64,000 nucleotides of DNA from Limisphaera sp026417315 (GCF_049537125.1 NZ_JBMVQY010000001.1:806001-870000); one strand, 5' to 3'; counted from the first letter of the stretch, positions 21,518-30,193 are shown. Notes: generated from the letters alone by a model not told the origin. Translations and numbers: made by a program.

Positions 21518-21810
21518 TCGCATAGAAGCCTCCACGTGCCCGGTGGAAGCCCGGTCGGGCGATCCCGGTTCGGGCCGGCACCAGCGCTGCCCGCCCGCCA
21601 ACCGCGCCAGCCCCGGCTCCGCGTCCGTGAGGCCCGGAGCTCCTCCCTGGGCCCCGTCCACTGGACCGCCGGCATCCCAGGGGGAAAGTCCTCCGAATGC
21701 CTGCCGAAGTCCTTCCCGAGATCAAGGATCCAGTCCGGGAAGTGGGCCAGTCCCGGCTGGCACAACGAGTCGTCGGATGACCGGGGAGAATCTCCCGTGA
21801 CCAGCCGACG

Positions 21811-22563
21811 TTATTCGTAACTTACCGAGCCTCCGGACCGCGAGCCCAGCCACTGTTCGAAGGCTTCCGGCGTTTCCACGACAAGCACCCCCTGCGCCAT
21901 GGCGGCATGACCGTTGCCACACAGTTGCGCGCAGTAGATGCGGAACCGTCCCTCCCGCGTCGGCGTGAAATGCACCGGCACCCGCATCCCGGGAATCGCA
22001 TCCTGGGTGAGGCGCATCGAGGGAATCTTGAACGAATGGATGACGTCCTTGGAGCTGATGTAGGCAATGACCGGTTTGCCCACCGGCACATGCATCTCGT
22101 TCAACACCACCACGTCGTCCTGACCGGCCGGGTCGGAAGGGTCCACGCCAAAGATGTTGGTCTCGTTCACCAGCCTCATGTCCTGCCGGCCGAACTGTCC
22201 GTCCGGGCCGGGATAGCGGAAGTTCCAGTTGAACTGTTGGGCCACCACCTGCACCACCGTGGACTCTTTCTCGGAGGGAAACGACTCCACCGCCCGCGCC
22301 CAGATCGGCACCGCCAGGAACACCAGCAACAACCCCTCGACCGTGGCCACGGCCACCTCCGCATAGGTGGAGACATGGCTCCGCAGACCCTCGGGCGCGG
22401 ACCGGGGCTGACGCCGCTGGTGAAAACGCCACAGCACGTAAACGAAGTAAATCAACCAGCCCACGAACAGGATCGCCATGAGCCAGTGCACATAACTGAT
22501 GAACCGGTCAATGGCCACCCCGTGAGCCGAAGCCACCTCTGGGATTCCCAACCACCTGGTCAT
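21811..22563 (-). CDS. coxB: cytochrome c oxidase subunit II
   Basis: Protein of 250 aa with two N-terminal membrane helices (about 24-46 and 70-92) and a periplasmic cupredoxin domain carrying the CuA centre: His176 in 'SKDVIHSFKIP', Cys211 and Cys215 in 'CAQLCGNGHAAM', His219 and Met222. There is no C-terminal haem c domain, so the oxidase is aa3-type rather than caa3. It overlaps the previous small gene by 4 nt. It is the last gene of the cox operon, an unusual place, since coxB most often comes first. Confidence 0.93.
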   Translation of the reverse strand: MTRWLGIPEVASAHGVAIDRFISYVHWLMAILFVGWLIYFVYVLWRFHQRRQPRSAPEGLRSHVSTYAEVAVATVEGLLLVFLAVPIWARAVESFPSEKESTVVQVVAQQFNWNFRYPGPDGQFGRQDMRLVNETNIFGVDPSDPAGQDDVVVLNEMHVPVGKPVIAYISSKDVIHSFKIPSMRLTQDAIPGMRVPVHFTPTREGRFRIYCAQLCGNGHAAMAQGVLVVETPEAFEQWLGSRSGGSVSYE

Positions 22564-22844
22564 CGTTGCACCTCCACGTTCCCCCGGCCGGTAACCGCTC
22601 CGGCTTTTCGTTGTTCCTGTCGCACCGCGTGAACGAAAAATGCCACCACGCCGGTCAACACCAGCGCCACCACGCCCACCAGGGCCACCACCGCCCAGGC
22701 CAGCCCCCGCGAGGCCGGTGCCCCCGGGTCCCCGTAACAGACGGCACAAGCCATTCCCGACCAGGGCGCCAACCCGGCCAGCATCGCCGTACCGACCCTG
22801 GCCTTTGCCCCCCGACTCTTCACCACACGCATGCTCGGGCTCAT
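22560..22844 (-). CDS. small Cys-containing membrane protein of the cox operon
   Basis: Protein of 94 aa with a hydrophobic N-terminal part ending in 'GMACAVCYGDPGAP' and one strong membrane helix ('AVVALVGVVALVLTGVVAFF'). The CxxC sits just after a probable signal sequence, which would place it in the periplasm. I know no named family. It overlaps coxB by 4 nt and the upstream small gene by 4 nt (ATGA in both cases). A start four codons later (22832) is possible. A role in copper or haem handling for the oxidase is only a guess. Confidence 0.7.
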   Translation of the reverse strand: MSPSMRVVKSRGAKARVGTAMLAGLAPWSGMACAVCYGDPGAPASRGLAWAVVALVGVVALVLTGVVAFFVHAVRQEQRKAGAVTGRGNVEVQR

Positions 22845-23050
22845 AGATAGGCTGCCGACTTCAGCTTGCGCAGGAACCAGACCCCGTACACCACCACGAC
22901 GATCCCGCCCATGCCACTCGCCAATCCCAGCCATAAATCTGACCGTTGCCCGCCCTCCCCGAACGCCTGCGCCAAGAGCCACGCAGCGGTGCCGAAGCAG
23001 AGCACGCTCAACAGGCTCACAAACACCACATGCACCGTCTTCAACGACAT
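22841..23050 (-). CDS. two-helix small membrane protein of the cox operon
   Basis: Protein of 69 aa made of two membrane helices ('VHVVFVSLLSVLCFGTAAWLL' cut at about 5-25, and 'LGLASGMGGIVVVVYGVWFL') and a short basic C-terminus. No motif is recognisable. The ATG at 23050 has AGG a few nt upstream; an in-frame GTG two codons earlier is an alternative. It sits 9 nt after coxD and overlaps the next gene by 4 nt, so it is a true member of the operon. It may be a minor oxidase subunit. Confidence 0.65.
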   Translation of the reverse strand: MSLKTVHVVFVSLLSVLCFGTAAWLLAQAFGEGGQRSDLWLGLASGMGGIVVVVYGVWFLRKLKSAAYL

Positions 23051-23059
23051 AGGCACCTA

Positions 23060-23380
23060 TCAGACGCCTCCGGGGGCGGGCGTGTCGCCGTGCGCCCAGA
23101 TGCAAAGTCCCATCAATGCCGCAAAAAACAAGACCGTGAAGGCCAGCAGCGAGTAGATGACATTCCGCTCCTGGAGCAGGTGCATCAGGTGTCCCGCCAC
23201 GAGGAACGCGTTGAAACCCGCCGCGGCCAGGATCAGGCCCGTCCGCAGGCCGGGCTCTGCCAGGGGCGCATAGGCGGCGCCCACCATGCACAGCGTGACC
23301 GCAGCCACCACCAGCAACACGGTTCGACACCGCACCACCGCGGCTCGATACACATCTTCTTTCGACAGGGCCTCTTTCAT
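23060..23380 (-). CDS. coxD: cytochrome c oxidase subunit IV
   Basis: Protein of 106 aa with three membrane helices, consistent with the bacterial CoxD/CtaF family. 'AAGFNAFLVAGHLMHLLQERN' (in two parts, residues 53-72) with 'HLMHL' is characteristic. It is a small structural subunit of the aa3 oxidase. It starts 4 nt after coxC, as in most cox operons. Confidence 0.83.
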   Translation of the reverse strand: MKEALSKEDVYRAAVVRCRTVLLVVAAVTLCMVGAAYAPLAEPGLRTGLILAAAGFNAFLVAGHLMHLLQERNVIYSLLAFTVLFFAALMGLCIWAHGDTPAPGGV

Positions 23381-23384
23381 GGGT

Positions 23385-24161
23385 TCAGGTCAGGTACAAC
23401 ACTGGGAACAGGAAAATCCACACCAAATCCACGAAGTGCCAAAACAAGCCCGCCACTTCCACCCGGTTGGTGAAATGCTCGGGGTCCACATGCCACAGCC
23501 GGCTTCCCGGCCCCCAGAGGTAGGCAAACACCACCAGGCCCCCGAGCACGTGGAGGCCGTGCAAGCCGGTCAGGGTGAAATAAATCGCCATGAACGTGTT
23601 GTGGCGGGGCGCGTAATTCTGCATCCGCACGATTTGGTCCCGAGGGATGACCAGTTCCTCGTGCGGACCGTGCTTCCGACGTCCATCCAGCAGTTCCCGG
23701 CGGTCCGCCACATACCGTCCATGCAGGACAACGGTTTCCGCCGTGGTTCGAGCCCGGACCAGGTGACCGTCCGCAATCCGGCCATCCTTCAACTGCACCT
23801 CATAATGCAACCACTTGTCGCGATACTCGTAGCCTTTGATGCCCAGGAAGATCGTGCCCAGGATCAGGGTCAGGCCCAGATGCAGCTTGAACCGGTCGAA
23901 CCGTCGGGCCTTGCAGGCGGCCCAGGCCAACAGGGTCGTCACCGCCGAGGCCGCCAGCAGCAGCGTGTTCAAGGTGCCCAGCGGGACACTCAACCAGCCG
24001 TGCGGCCAGGTGTCCGGCGGAGCGCCCATGCGCAAAAACACGTACGCCGAAAACAGCCCTCCGAACAACATCACCTCGGAGGCCAGAAACAGCCACATGC
24101 CCAACTTGGCGTTGTACACGCCCGTGTCGGGCCGCGGTTGAACGGTGTAAGCGATTTCCAT
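23385..24161 (-). CDS. coxC: cytochrome c oxidase subunit III
   Basis: Protein of 258 aa with about five membrane helices. The opening 'NAKLGMWLFLASEVMLFGG' is diagnostic, as is 'FTLTGLHGLHVLGGLVVF' and the end 'FWHFVDLVWIFLFPVLYL'. A hydrophilic insertion of about 60 residues (roughly 115-175, 'KWLHYEVQLKDG...VIPRDQ') separates helices and is longer than in most CoxC proteins. It has no metal; it supports proton uptake and stability of subunit I. Confidence 0.93.
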   Translation of the reverse strand: MEIAYTVQPRPDTGVYNAKLGMWLFLASEVMLFGGLFSAYVFLRMGAPPDTWPHGWLSVPLGTLNTLLLAASAVTTLLAWAACKARRFDRFKLHLGLTLILGTIFLGIKGYEYRDKWLHYEVQLKDGRIADGHLVRARTTAETVVLHGRYVADRRELLDGRRKHGPHEELVIPRDQIVRMQNYAPRHNTFMAIYFTLTGLHGLHVLGGLVVFAYLWGPGSRLWHVDPEHFTNRVEVAGLFWHFVDLVWIFLFPVLYLT

Positions 24162-24178
24162 GGATCAATGCCCCAATC

Positions 24179-26014
24179 TCAGGAACGAGTTGCCTGATCC
24201 GACAAGGCCGACTCCGGAACGCTCTGCGGCAGGTAATCCGTGCCGTCCGCCCGGGGCCCGTACGCGTACGCCCAGCGATGCACACTCGGCGGCCGAAGGA
24301 AGTTGCCGTGCGGCGGTGGCGTGGGTGTCTGCCACTCCAGCGTGGTGCTCTGCCAGGGATTGTCGTCCCGCACGGGTTCGCCCCGCCAAATGCTCCGGAA
24401 CAGATTCACAATGAACGGAATCTGCGCCAGCCCCAGGCCAACCGCCGCCCACAAGATGTAATTGTTCAGTCCCAAAATGAAGTCGCTCAACGTGCCCTCC
24501 ACGCCCGGGGCGACCCGCGTCGAGTAACTCAAGCCGCCGTCCGACATGCGCCGCAGCATCCCGGCAAACCCCTGGGCGAACATTGGCATGAACACCGCGT
24601 TCATGAACAACAACGAACACCAGAAATGCACCCGCCCCCAGAACTCGTTCATCCGCCGCCCCGTGAGCTTCGGGAACCAGTAATAAATGCCCGCAAACAG
24701 GGCAAAGATGGTCCCCGGAGCCACCACATAGTGGAAGTGGCCGATGACGTAGTAGGTATCGTGCAACTGGATGTCACTGGCGGCAAAGCCCAGGGGCAGG
24801 CCCGTCAACCCGCCGATCCCGAACATCGGCAGAAAGGCCAGGGCAAACAACATCGGCGTATTGATGCGGATGCTCCCGCCCCACAGCGAGATCAGCAGGC
24901 AGGTCAACAGGATGACCGACGGAATGGAAATGATGATGGTTGTGGTCTGGAAGAAGGTCGAAATCCTCGTTCCCATACCGGTCAGGTACATGTGATGTGC
25001 CCACACGAGAAAGGACAGGAAGCCCAGGGTCAGAACGGCGTAGACCATGGTCCGGTAACCCCACAAGGGCTTGCGAATGTTGTTGGACAGGATCTCCGCC
25101 ACAATGCCCAATGCAGGCAGAATCAGCACGTACACCTCCGGATGCGCCAGGAACCAAAACAGATGCTGCCAGAGCAAGGGGCTGCCCCCGCCGCTGATGT
25201 TGGCCGTGGCCCCGCCCACCGCCAGACCGGTGGGCAGGAAAAAGCTCGTCCCCGCTACCTTGTCCATCAGCTGCAGGATCCCAGCGGCTTCCAAGGGGGG
25301 AAACGCCAGCAACAACAGGAACGAGGCAACCAGTTGGGCCCAGACAAAGAACGGAAGGCGCATCCAGGTCATGCCCGGGGCCCGCAGCTGGACGATCGTG
25401 GTAATGATGTTCACCGAGCCCAACAGCGAGGAGGTAATCAACAGGATCATCCCGATGAGCCAGAACGTTTGACCGTCGGTCGGGATCACCGTGGCCAGCG
25501 GCGAGTAGGAGGTCCAGCCCGCCTGAGCGGCCCCGCCCGGGATCAAGAAGCTGGCCAGCATCACGACGCCCCCCAGGAAGTAGAGCTGATAGCTCATCAT
25601 ATTGAGGCGCGGGAAGGCCATGTCGTTGGCGCCGATCATGAGCGGGATCAGGTAGTTGCCGAAGGCCCCCACCGCCAGCGGCACGATCGCCAGGAACACC
25701 ATGATCGTGCCATGCATGGCACCGAACATGTTGTAGAGGTCGGGGGACATCACCCCCTTGCTGGCCGGGCTGCCCAGCACCTTTTCGAGGAACCAGCCCA
25801 CCACGGGCACCGGCTCGCCCGGGTGGGCGATCTGCCAGCGCATGGTCAGGATGAGGAAAAACCCGAGCAACAGGAAACACAAGGCGGTCAGGCCGTACTG
25901 GATGCCAATGACCTTGTGGTCCGTGGAGAAGACATAGGTACGCCAAAAACCACCGGGAGCTTCACTGTGCTCCGCGTGTTTCAGGTGAGGGAGAACGGTA
26001 CTGGTCGCTTGCAT
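24179..26014 (-). CDS. coxA: cytochrome c oxidase subunit I
   Basis: Protein of 611 aa, the catalytic subunit with haem a and the haem a3-CuB centre. Ligands seen are His101, His426 and His428 (haems), and His291, His340 and His341 (CuB). The cross-linked Tyr295 and Glu293 in 'AHPEVYVLILP' mark an A1-type enzyme, and Asp131 in 'NDMAFPRLN' marks the D channel. The K-channel Lys of 'PTGIKVF' corresponds to Leu369 in 'PSVILLT', an unusual change. The start at 26014 lies 31 nt after ctaB. Confidence 0.95.
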   Translation of the reverse strand: MQATSTVLPHLKHAEHSEAPGGFWRTYVFSTDHKVIGIQYGLTALCFLLLGFFLILTMRWQIAHPGEPVPVVGWFLEKVLGSPASKGVMSPDLYNMFGAMHGTIMVFLAIVPLAVGAFGNYLIPLMIGANDMAFPRLNMMSYQLYFLGGVVMLASFLIPGGAAQAGWTSYSPLATVIPTDGQTFWLIGMILLITSSLLGSVNIITTIVQLRAPGMTWMRLPFFVWAQLVASFLLLLAFPPLEAAGILQLMDKVAGTSFFLPTGLAVGGATANISGGGSPLLWQHLFWFLAHPEVYVLILPALGIVAEILSNNIRKPLWGYRTMVYAVLTLGFLSFLVWAHHMYLTGMGTRISTFFQTTTIIISIPSVILLTCLLISLWGGSIRINTPMLFALAFLPMFGIGGLTGLPLGFAASDIQLHDTYYVIGHFHYVVAPGTIFALFAGIYYWFPKLTGRRMNEFWGRVHFWCSLLFMNAVFMPMFAQGFAGMLRRMSDGGLSYSTRVAPGVEGTLSDFILGLNNYILWAAVGLGLAQIPFIVNLFRSIWRGEPVRDDNPWQSTTLEWQTPTPPPHGNFLRPPSVHRWAYAYGPRADGTDYLPQSVPESALSDQATRS

Positions 26015-26045
26015 GGTCGTATCCGTGTTCCACTTGCGCGGCACC

Positions 26046-26975
26046 TCAGGGCGTCCATCGCACCTTGTCCAGGACCAGGAACACCAGCAACACGGGCAGA
26101 TAGAGAATGGACGCCAAAAAGAGTCGCCGGGCCGCCCGGTCGGTTCGTTGCCGGGCCAGTTGCAACGCCGCGCCAAGGTACGCCAACCCCAGAACCGCCG
26201 CGGCCCCAAGATACAAATCTCCCGTGAGGCCCAGGTACCAGGGCAATCCACTCACAGGCAACAACAGCAGCGTCCACCCCACCGCCTGGCGGCCGGTGCG
26301 GATCCCGGTGGGATCGAACTGGGGTAACATCCGGAAGCCGGCCCGCGCATAATCGTCCCGGTACATCCAAGCGATGCCGAAGAAGTGGGGCATCTGCCAG
26401 CACGCCACGATCCCGAAGAGCGCCCAGGCGCCCGCATCGAGGCTGCCTCGCGCAGCGGCCCAGCCGATCACCGGGGGCAGCGCGCCCGGGATGGCGCCCA
26501 CCCAGGTGTTCCACCAGACCCTGCGTTTCAAGGGGGTGTACAGAAGCAGATAAGAGCCCAATGTCACCGCCCCCAGGAGTGCGGACAGTCCGTTGCACGT
26601 CCACGCCAGATATCCGAGGCCGACCGCTGCCAGTCCCGTTCCCACGCCGAAGGCCGTGCGCGGTTGCATCCAGCCGGAAGGCAACGGGCGATGCTGCGTG
26701 CGCGGCATTCGACCATCCTCCTCGCGTTCCATCCATTCGTTCAGCGCCGCCCCGCCTGCGGCCAGCAGGCCCACCCCGAGCAGTGCGTGCATCAAGCCCG
26801 GCCAGTTCAAAGGACCGGCATCCGCCAGATAAAAGCCCACCAGAGTGGTGAGAAGCACCAGCGAGTTCAGCCGCGCCTTGACCAGCTCGGCCCACATCGC
26901 GAGGGCGCCGGACTCCCGTGCCAGGCCCCGGCTGAGCACGGAGGCGGCGAACTTGGCGGAACTTTTGGAATCCAT
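26046..26975 (-). CDS. ctaB: protohaem IX farnesyltransferase
   Basis: Protein of 309 aa, UbiA-type prenyltransferase with about eight helices, making haem O from haem B for the oxidase. The Asp-rich region 'NEWMEREEDGRMPRTQHRPL' and the second loop 'YRDDYARAGFRMLPQFDP' are diagnostic. It follows ctaA by 3 nt and precedes coxA. The N-terminal extension 'MDSKSSAKFAASVLSRGL' is slightly longer than usual. Confidence 0.94.
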   Translation of the reverse strand: MDSKSSAKFAASVLSRGLARESGALAMWAELVKARLNSLVLLTTLVGFYLADAGPLNWPGLMHALLGVGLLAAGGAALNEWMEREEDGRMPRTQHRPLPSGWMQPRTAFGVGTGLAAVGLGYLAWTCNGLSALLGAVTLGSYLLLYTPLKRRVWWNTWVGAIPGALPPVIGWAAARGSLDAGAWALFGIVACWQMPHFFGIAWMYRDDYARAGFRMLPQFDPTGIRTGRQAVGWTLLLLPVSGLPWYLGLTGDLYLGAAAVLGLAYLGAALQLARQRTDRAARRLFLASILYLPVLLVFLVLDKVRWTP

Positions 26976-26978
26976 GGC

Positions 26979-28226
26979 TCAAACTCCTGTCGCGGCCTGT
27001 GCCGCCCACGACACTCGACCCCACGGTTGCACCCGTTCGTGGACCCGCGGGGCAAACGCGGTTACGCTCAACAAAACACCGGACATAAAGGTCACGGCCC
27101 CCGTGACCACGTGCAATGTGGCCACATCCGCGGCCTTGTTGGACCACACCGTCCAGGCGCCCAGGAGAAACTGCATCCCCACCAGCGCCAACCAGACACC
27201 CGCCAGGCGACGCACTGCATGGTCCCGCGGCAGGCAACGACGCGTACGAATCCACGCCCAGCCGATCGCCCCCAACACCCCCAGTGCCAGAAGACGATGC
27301 GCCATGTGCACGTAGATATGCGTGGCCGTGATGTCGTTGAGGGCGCGGGTTTCCAACCGCTGCTGGTTGTAGCGCGCGATCGACTCGGGATCCGTGGCCG
27401 GCCAGAGCCGACCATACGCCAGAGGGAAGTCGGGCACGGCCAGCCCTGCATGTTCATGGCGCATCGTGGCCCCGAGAACGAGCTGCCCCAGAACCAGGGC
27501 CGTGGCCAGGGCATAAACGCCGCGCAAGGACCTGACCTCGGGATCCGCCGCAGGTGCGGTTTCTCGCCTCCGCCACCAGGGGGACAACATCAGGGCAATC
27601 ACGCCCATGAACGCCAGGAAACACTGGGCGAGCGTGGCGTGCACAATCCCCAACTCATCCTTGTAGAGAGTCACCCGCAGGCCGCCCAGGATGCCTTGCA
27701 AAATGACCATCGCCACGGCGATCCAGCCCAGCCTGCGCAAGACGGCCGATTGCGGGGCACAGCGCGGCCAGAAAGCCGAGGCGCCCAGCGCAGCAAGAGC
27801 GGTCGCACCCAACACCACTGCGTCCTGCCACCGCGCCGGCCAAATCAGGGACACGGTCAGCGCCCCGCCAAGCAGGGCCCATCCGGCTCGCCGCAGCCAG
27901 GGCCGGGCGGGAGCTCCCTGCATCCAAATGGCCAGAACCAGGGTCAACAGCCCGACCGCGGCCCCCAGCAAACGGTGGGTGTGCTCATAAAAAATCCCCC
28001 CGATCCATTGAGAGATCGGGAAGAAAAACATGTTGTAACCGTAGGTGTTGGGCCAATCGGGCACCGCCATACCGGCGCCGTGACTCGTGACCAAGCCGCC
28101 GGCACCGATCAGCACCAACACGGCCAGCACGGTCAGCCCCGCAAACCGGTACAGCGCAAGGGAAGAAAAATCCGAACTCACCACGTACCCCACACACCCG
28201 AAGGGACCGCCGCGGCCCCACCGCAT
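26979..28226 (-). CDS. ctaA: haem A synthase (CtaA/COX15 family)
   Basis: Protein of up to 415 aa with eight predicted helices. CtaA oxidises haem O to haem A. Paired haem-ligand His residues lie in 'YEHTHRLLGA', 'VHATLAQC', 'YVHMAHRLLALG' and 'TLHVVTGA'. A conserved 'AVPDWPNTYGYNMFFFP' loop occurs twice in variant form. The true start may be one of two adjacent GTG codons at 28184 or 28181 (after GGGG), which would remove 14-15 residues. The gene lies 30 nt after the cupredoxin gene. Confidence 0.9.
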   Translation of the reverse strand: MRWGRGGPFGCVGYVVSSDFSSLALYRFAGLTVLAVLVLIGAGGLVTSHGAGMAVPDWPNTYGYNMFFFPISQWIGGIFYEHTHRLLGAAVGLLTLVLAIWMQGAPARPWLRRAGWALLGGALTVSLIWPARWQDAVVLGATALAALGASAFWPRCAPQSAVLRRLGWIAVAMVILQGILGGLRVTLYKDELGIVHATLAQCFLAFMGVIALMLSPWWRRRETAPAADPEVRSLRGVYALATALVLGQLVLGATMRHEHAGLAVPDFPLAYGRLWPATDPESIARYNQQRLETRALNDITATHIYVHMAHRLLALGVLGAIGWAWIRTRRCLPRDHAVRRLAGVWLALVGMQFLLGAWTVWSNKAADVATLHVVTGAVTFMSGVLLSVTAFAPRVHERVQPWGRVSWAAQAATGV

Positions 28227-28256
28227 CGTCCGCGGCAGCCCCGAAAGTTTGTCTTG

Positions 28257-28961
28257 TCACTTGAGCTCGAACACGAAGTCAACCTCGACCACCCCGTCGG
28301 TGACCTCGATGTCCTTCTTGAGCGTGCCCGCCTTTCGATGCGAAGCCTCCAGCGTGTATTTCCCCGGAGGGACATCCTTGATGACGAACGTGCCATCCGC
28401 GCCCGTCAAGGCGAACCACGGATGATCCGACACGCACACGTAAGCGAACATCCACGGGTGAACGTCGCACTTGAAACGAAGGAATTTCTCCGGAGCGTCA
28501 AAGGTAAACTTGAGATCGGGGCCCCCGGCCAGCTGGGCCTCGTTGCGCTCTTTGTTCCCCGGGACAGTAGGCGTGGCGTGAACATTGTGCAGCAACGGGT
28601 CCGAATTCTTCACCAGAAGCGTCTGCTTGGTCTGGATGGCCAACACGTAAGGAATGTACTGGCAACCTTTCTGATCCAGCACGGCCGGCGGTGCCGACGC
28701 GCCCGTACTTTTGCCCGTGATGCCGTCGAGTGTCACAAACACGTCCGCGAGTTCACCCCCGGGGCCCACGCGGAACATTGGAACGTGCACGGTTTCCTTG
28801 ACGAGCTTGCTACAGTTCGGATCGGCGGAGAGATCTTTAACCACCGGATTGGGCGGAGGCGTGCCCTTCAAGGTGACCTTACCCCGGATTTCCCCGGCGA
28901 CAGCCGGAATGGCCAATCCCAGCGCCGTCGCCACCACAAGACCCAGATTTTGCGTTTTCAT
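28257..28961 (-). CDS. secreted cupredoxin-like protein heading the cox operon
   Basis: Protein of 234 aa with a signal peptide ('LGLAIPAVAG', cleavage near residue 22). The middle region has type-1 copper ligands: His in 'DPLLHNVHATP' and Cys-His-Met in 'FKCDVHPWM'. The end ('DGTFVIKDVPPGKYTLEASH') is a carboxypeptidase-regulatory-like beta-sandwich. Similar proteins are sometimes annotated as methylamine utilisation or plastocyanin-like proteins. As the first gene of the operon it could donate electrons to CuA or deliver copper; both are inference. Confidence 0.82.
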   Translation of the reverse strand: MKTQNLGLVVATALGLAIPAVAGEIRGKVTLKGTPPPNPVVKDLSADPNCSKLVKETVHVPMFRVGPGGELADVFVTLDGITGKSTGASAPPAVLDQKGCQYIPYVLAIQTKQTLLVKNSDPLLHNVHATPTVPGNKERNEAQLAGGPDLKFTFDAPEKFLRFKCDVHPWMFAYVCVSDHPWFALTGADGTFVIKDVPPGKYTLEASHRKAGTLKKDIEVTDGVVEVDFVFELK

Positions 28962-28988
28962 ATGCAGATTTTGCCCTGTTGGACCGGT

Positions 28989-29016
28989 AATGTAGCCACC
29001 GCGGTCTGCGGGTCAA
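28989..29016 (-). promoter_or_regulatory. predicted promoter of the cox operon
   Basis: On the minus strand: -35 TTGACC (29016-29011), 16-nt spacer, -10 TACATT (28994-28989). The expected start near 28982 leaves a leader of about 20 nt before the cupredoxin ATG at 28961. This is the only good promoter I see for the nine-gene operon. Confidence 0.5.
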
Positions 29017-29707
29017 GCGATACACGCCGGGTCCGGCCCAGAAGCCGTACGGCTCCGCGGCCCCGATTCCTGCCGCGCCCGCCGCAAGCATCGGGCGTCC
29101 AAGCCGTTGGCCCGCCACGTGCGCATTTGCGCAATTCAGCTCTCGTGGTCCGCCCCGGGAGCGTCCGGAGCCCTCAGACCCGCAGATTCGTCCGGCGCCG
29201 GGCCTCTTCCCGGCGGTCTCAGGCTTTTCTCTTGTCTGCGCAGGCCGCGGAGCGGGTTTCCTTCACACGGACGGGGCCCTCTGGCGGTTCGCCACTCCGA
29301 ACCGCTCTTCGCCTCGGCGTGCGCGCCAGATTCCCCGCAAGCCTTCAACCCGCCCTCCTCTGTATGCCTCTTTGGATGATCAAAAAAGCGGGCCTCGCCG
29401 GTTCCCCTGCCCTTCTCGAACTCCCCGGCACCCTGAGAAGCCAAGACCCACGGAACCTCATTGAACGGAGCGAGAGTCCAAGCAGCAGGTCCCTTGTACG
29501 CGCGTTTCGGGAATCGATCCCAAAGGCCTGCTCCTCCGGGGATGCATCTGCGCCGAACACGCCCGCAGCCGCGCAGGAGGCGCCCGAACCGAGCATGACG
29601 GCAAGTCTGTCGCGACCCGACCTCGAGCGGAAGCGGGTTGAATGCCGCACCTTCCCGCGGCATGGCTTTCCACAAACTCCTCCGGCAGATCTTCGGCTCA
29701 AAGGGAA

Positions 29708-29736
29708 TTGACCCTTTTCCGGCTCAATGCCTGAAT
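29708..29736 (+). promoter_or_regulatory. predicted gcvH promoter, leaderless type
   Basis: -35 TTGACC (29708-29713), 17-nt spacer, -10 CTGAAT (29731-29736), then 6 nt (GGGGCC) to the ATG at 29743. The GGGG could act weakly as a ribosome site but overlaps the expected start of transcription. Confidence 0.5.
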
Positions 29737-29742
29737 GGGGCC

Positions 29743-30129
29743 ATGGCAAACGTTCCGGGCGAGTTGCGATACACCAAAACGCATGAATGGGTGCGACTGG
29801 ACGGCGGGGTGGCCACGGTGGGCATCACGGATCATGCGCAGCGGGAGCTGACCGATATTGTGTTTGTGGAGCTGCCGGCGGTGGGCCGGGAGTTGCGGGC
29901 CGGCGAGGCCTGTGGCGTGGTGGAGTCGGTCAAAACCGCCAGTGACCTTTACAGTCCGCTCACCGGCCGAGTCGTGGAGGTGAACAGCGCCCTCCCGGAT
30001 CATCCGGGCTGGATCAATTCGGATCCCTACGGGCAGGGCTGGTTGTTCAAGCTGGCTCCCAGTCAGCTGCAAGAGTGGGATGGTTTGCTCAGCCCCGAGG
30101 AGTACCGGGCGCAAATCGAAGGGGTGTGA
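29743..30129 (+). CDS. gcvH: glycine cleavage system H protein
   Basis: Protein of 128 aa, usual length. It carries the lipoyl arm of the glycine cleavage system. The lipoylated Lys is Lys64 in 'GVVESVKTASDLYSP'; 'RYTKTHEWVRLDGGVATVGI' opens the fold. The gcvT and gcvP genes are not nearby. Its neighbour two genes downstream is lipoyl synthase, whose direct substrate is octanoyl-H protein, so the operon joins substrate and enzyme. Confidence 0.94.
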   Translation: MANVPGELRYTKTHEWVRLDGGVATVGITDHAQRELTDIVFVELPAVGRELRAGEACGVVESVKTASDLYSPLTGRVVEVNSALPDHPGWINSDPYGQGWLFKLAPSQLQEWDGLLSPEEYRAQIEGV

Positions 30130-30159
30130 GGCCCGCCACCGGCTCGACCGGGCGGGGAT

Positions 30160-30187
30160 TTGCCGCCGGCGCCGAGCCTGCTACTTT
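30160..30187 (+). promoter_or_regulatory. possible internal promoter before the glutaredoxin gene
   Basis: -35 TTGCCG (30160-30165), 16-nt spacer, -10 TACTTT (30182-30187), then 6 nt (CCCCCT) to the GTG at 30194. No Shine-Dalgarno sequence is present before this GTG, which makes a leaderless start attractive. Confidence 0.35.
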
Positions 30188-30193
30188 CCCCCT

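Larger units (their letters stand above)
21319..21810. other. intergenic region between coxB end and ceramidase-like start
   Basis: 492 nt with no recognisable gene. It contains the promoter at 21325-21354 and a repeat copy at 21380-21517. An interrupted palindrome GGGAGA-A-TCTCCC near 21785-21796 has too small a loop to be a convincing terminator. Confidence 0.45.
28962..29742. other. intergenic region between divergent cox operon and gcvH
   Basis: 781 nt with promoters at both ends (28989-29016 for the cox operon, 29708-29736 for gcvH). The interior has no recognisable gene; open frames here look like GC-rich noise. Confidence 0.5.

Noticed and set aside
21780..21800. Palindrome GGGAGAATCTCCC as terminator
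   Set aside because: The loop would have one base, and no T-run follows on either strand at a useful distance.
26385..29711. Very long open frame on the plus strand opposite ctaA, ctaB and the cupredoxin gene
   Set aside because: It is antisense to well-identified genes, is rich in Arg, Pro, His and Gln, and has no family match. High GC content lowers the number of chance stops.
29638..30193. Riboswitch before gcvH or lipA (for example a glycine riboswitch)
   Set aside because: The gcvH promoter lies only 6 nt before the start codon and the gap before the glutaredoxin gene is 64 nt, so there is no room for a folded sensor; no known core was recognised.
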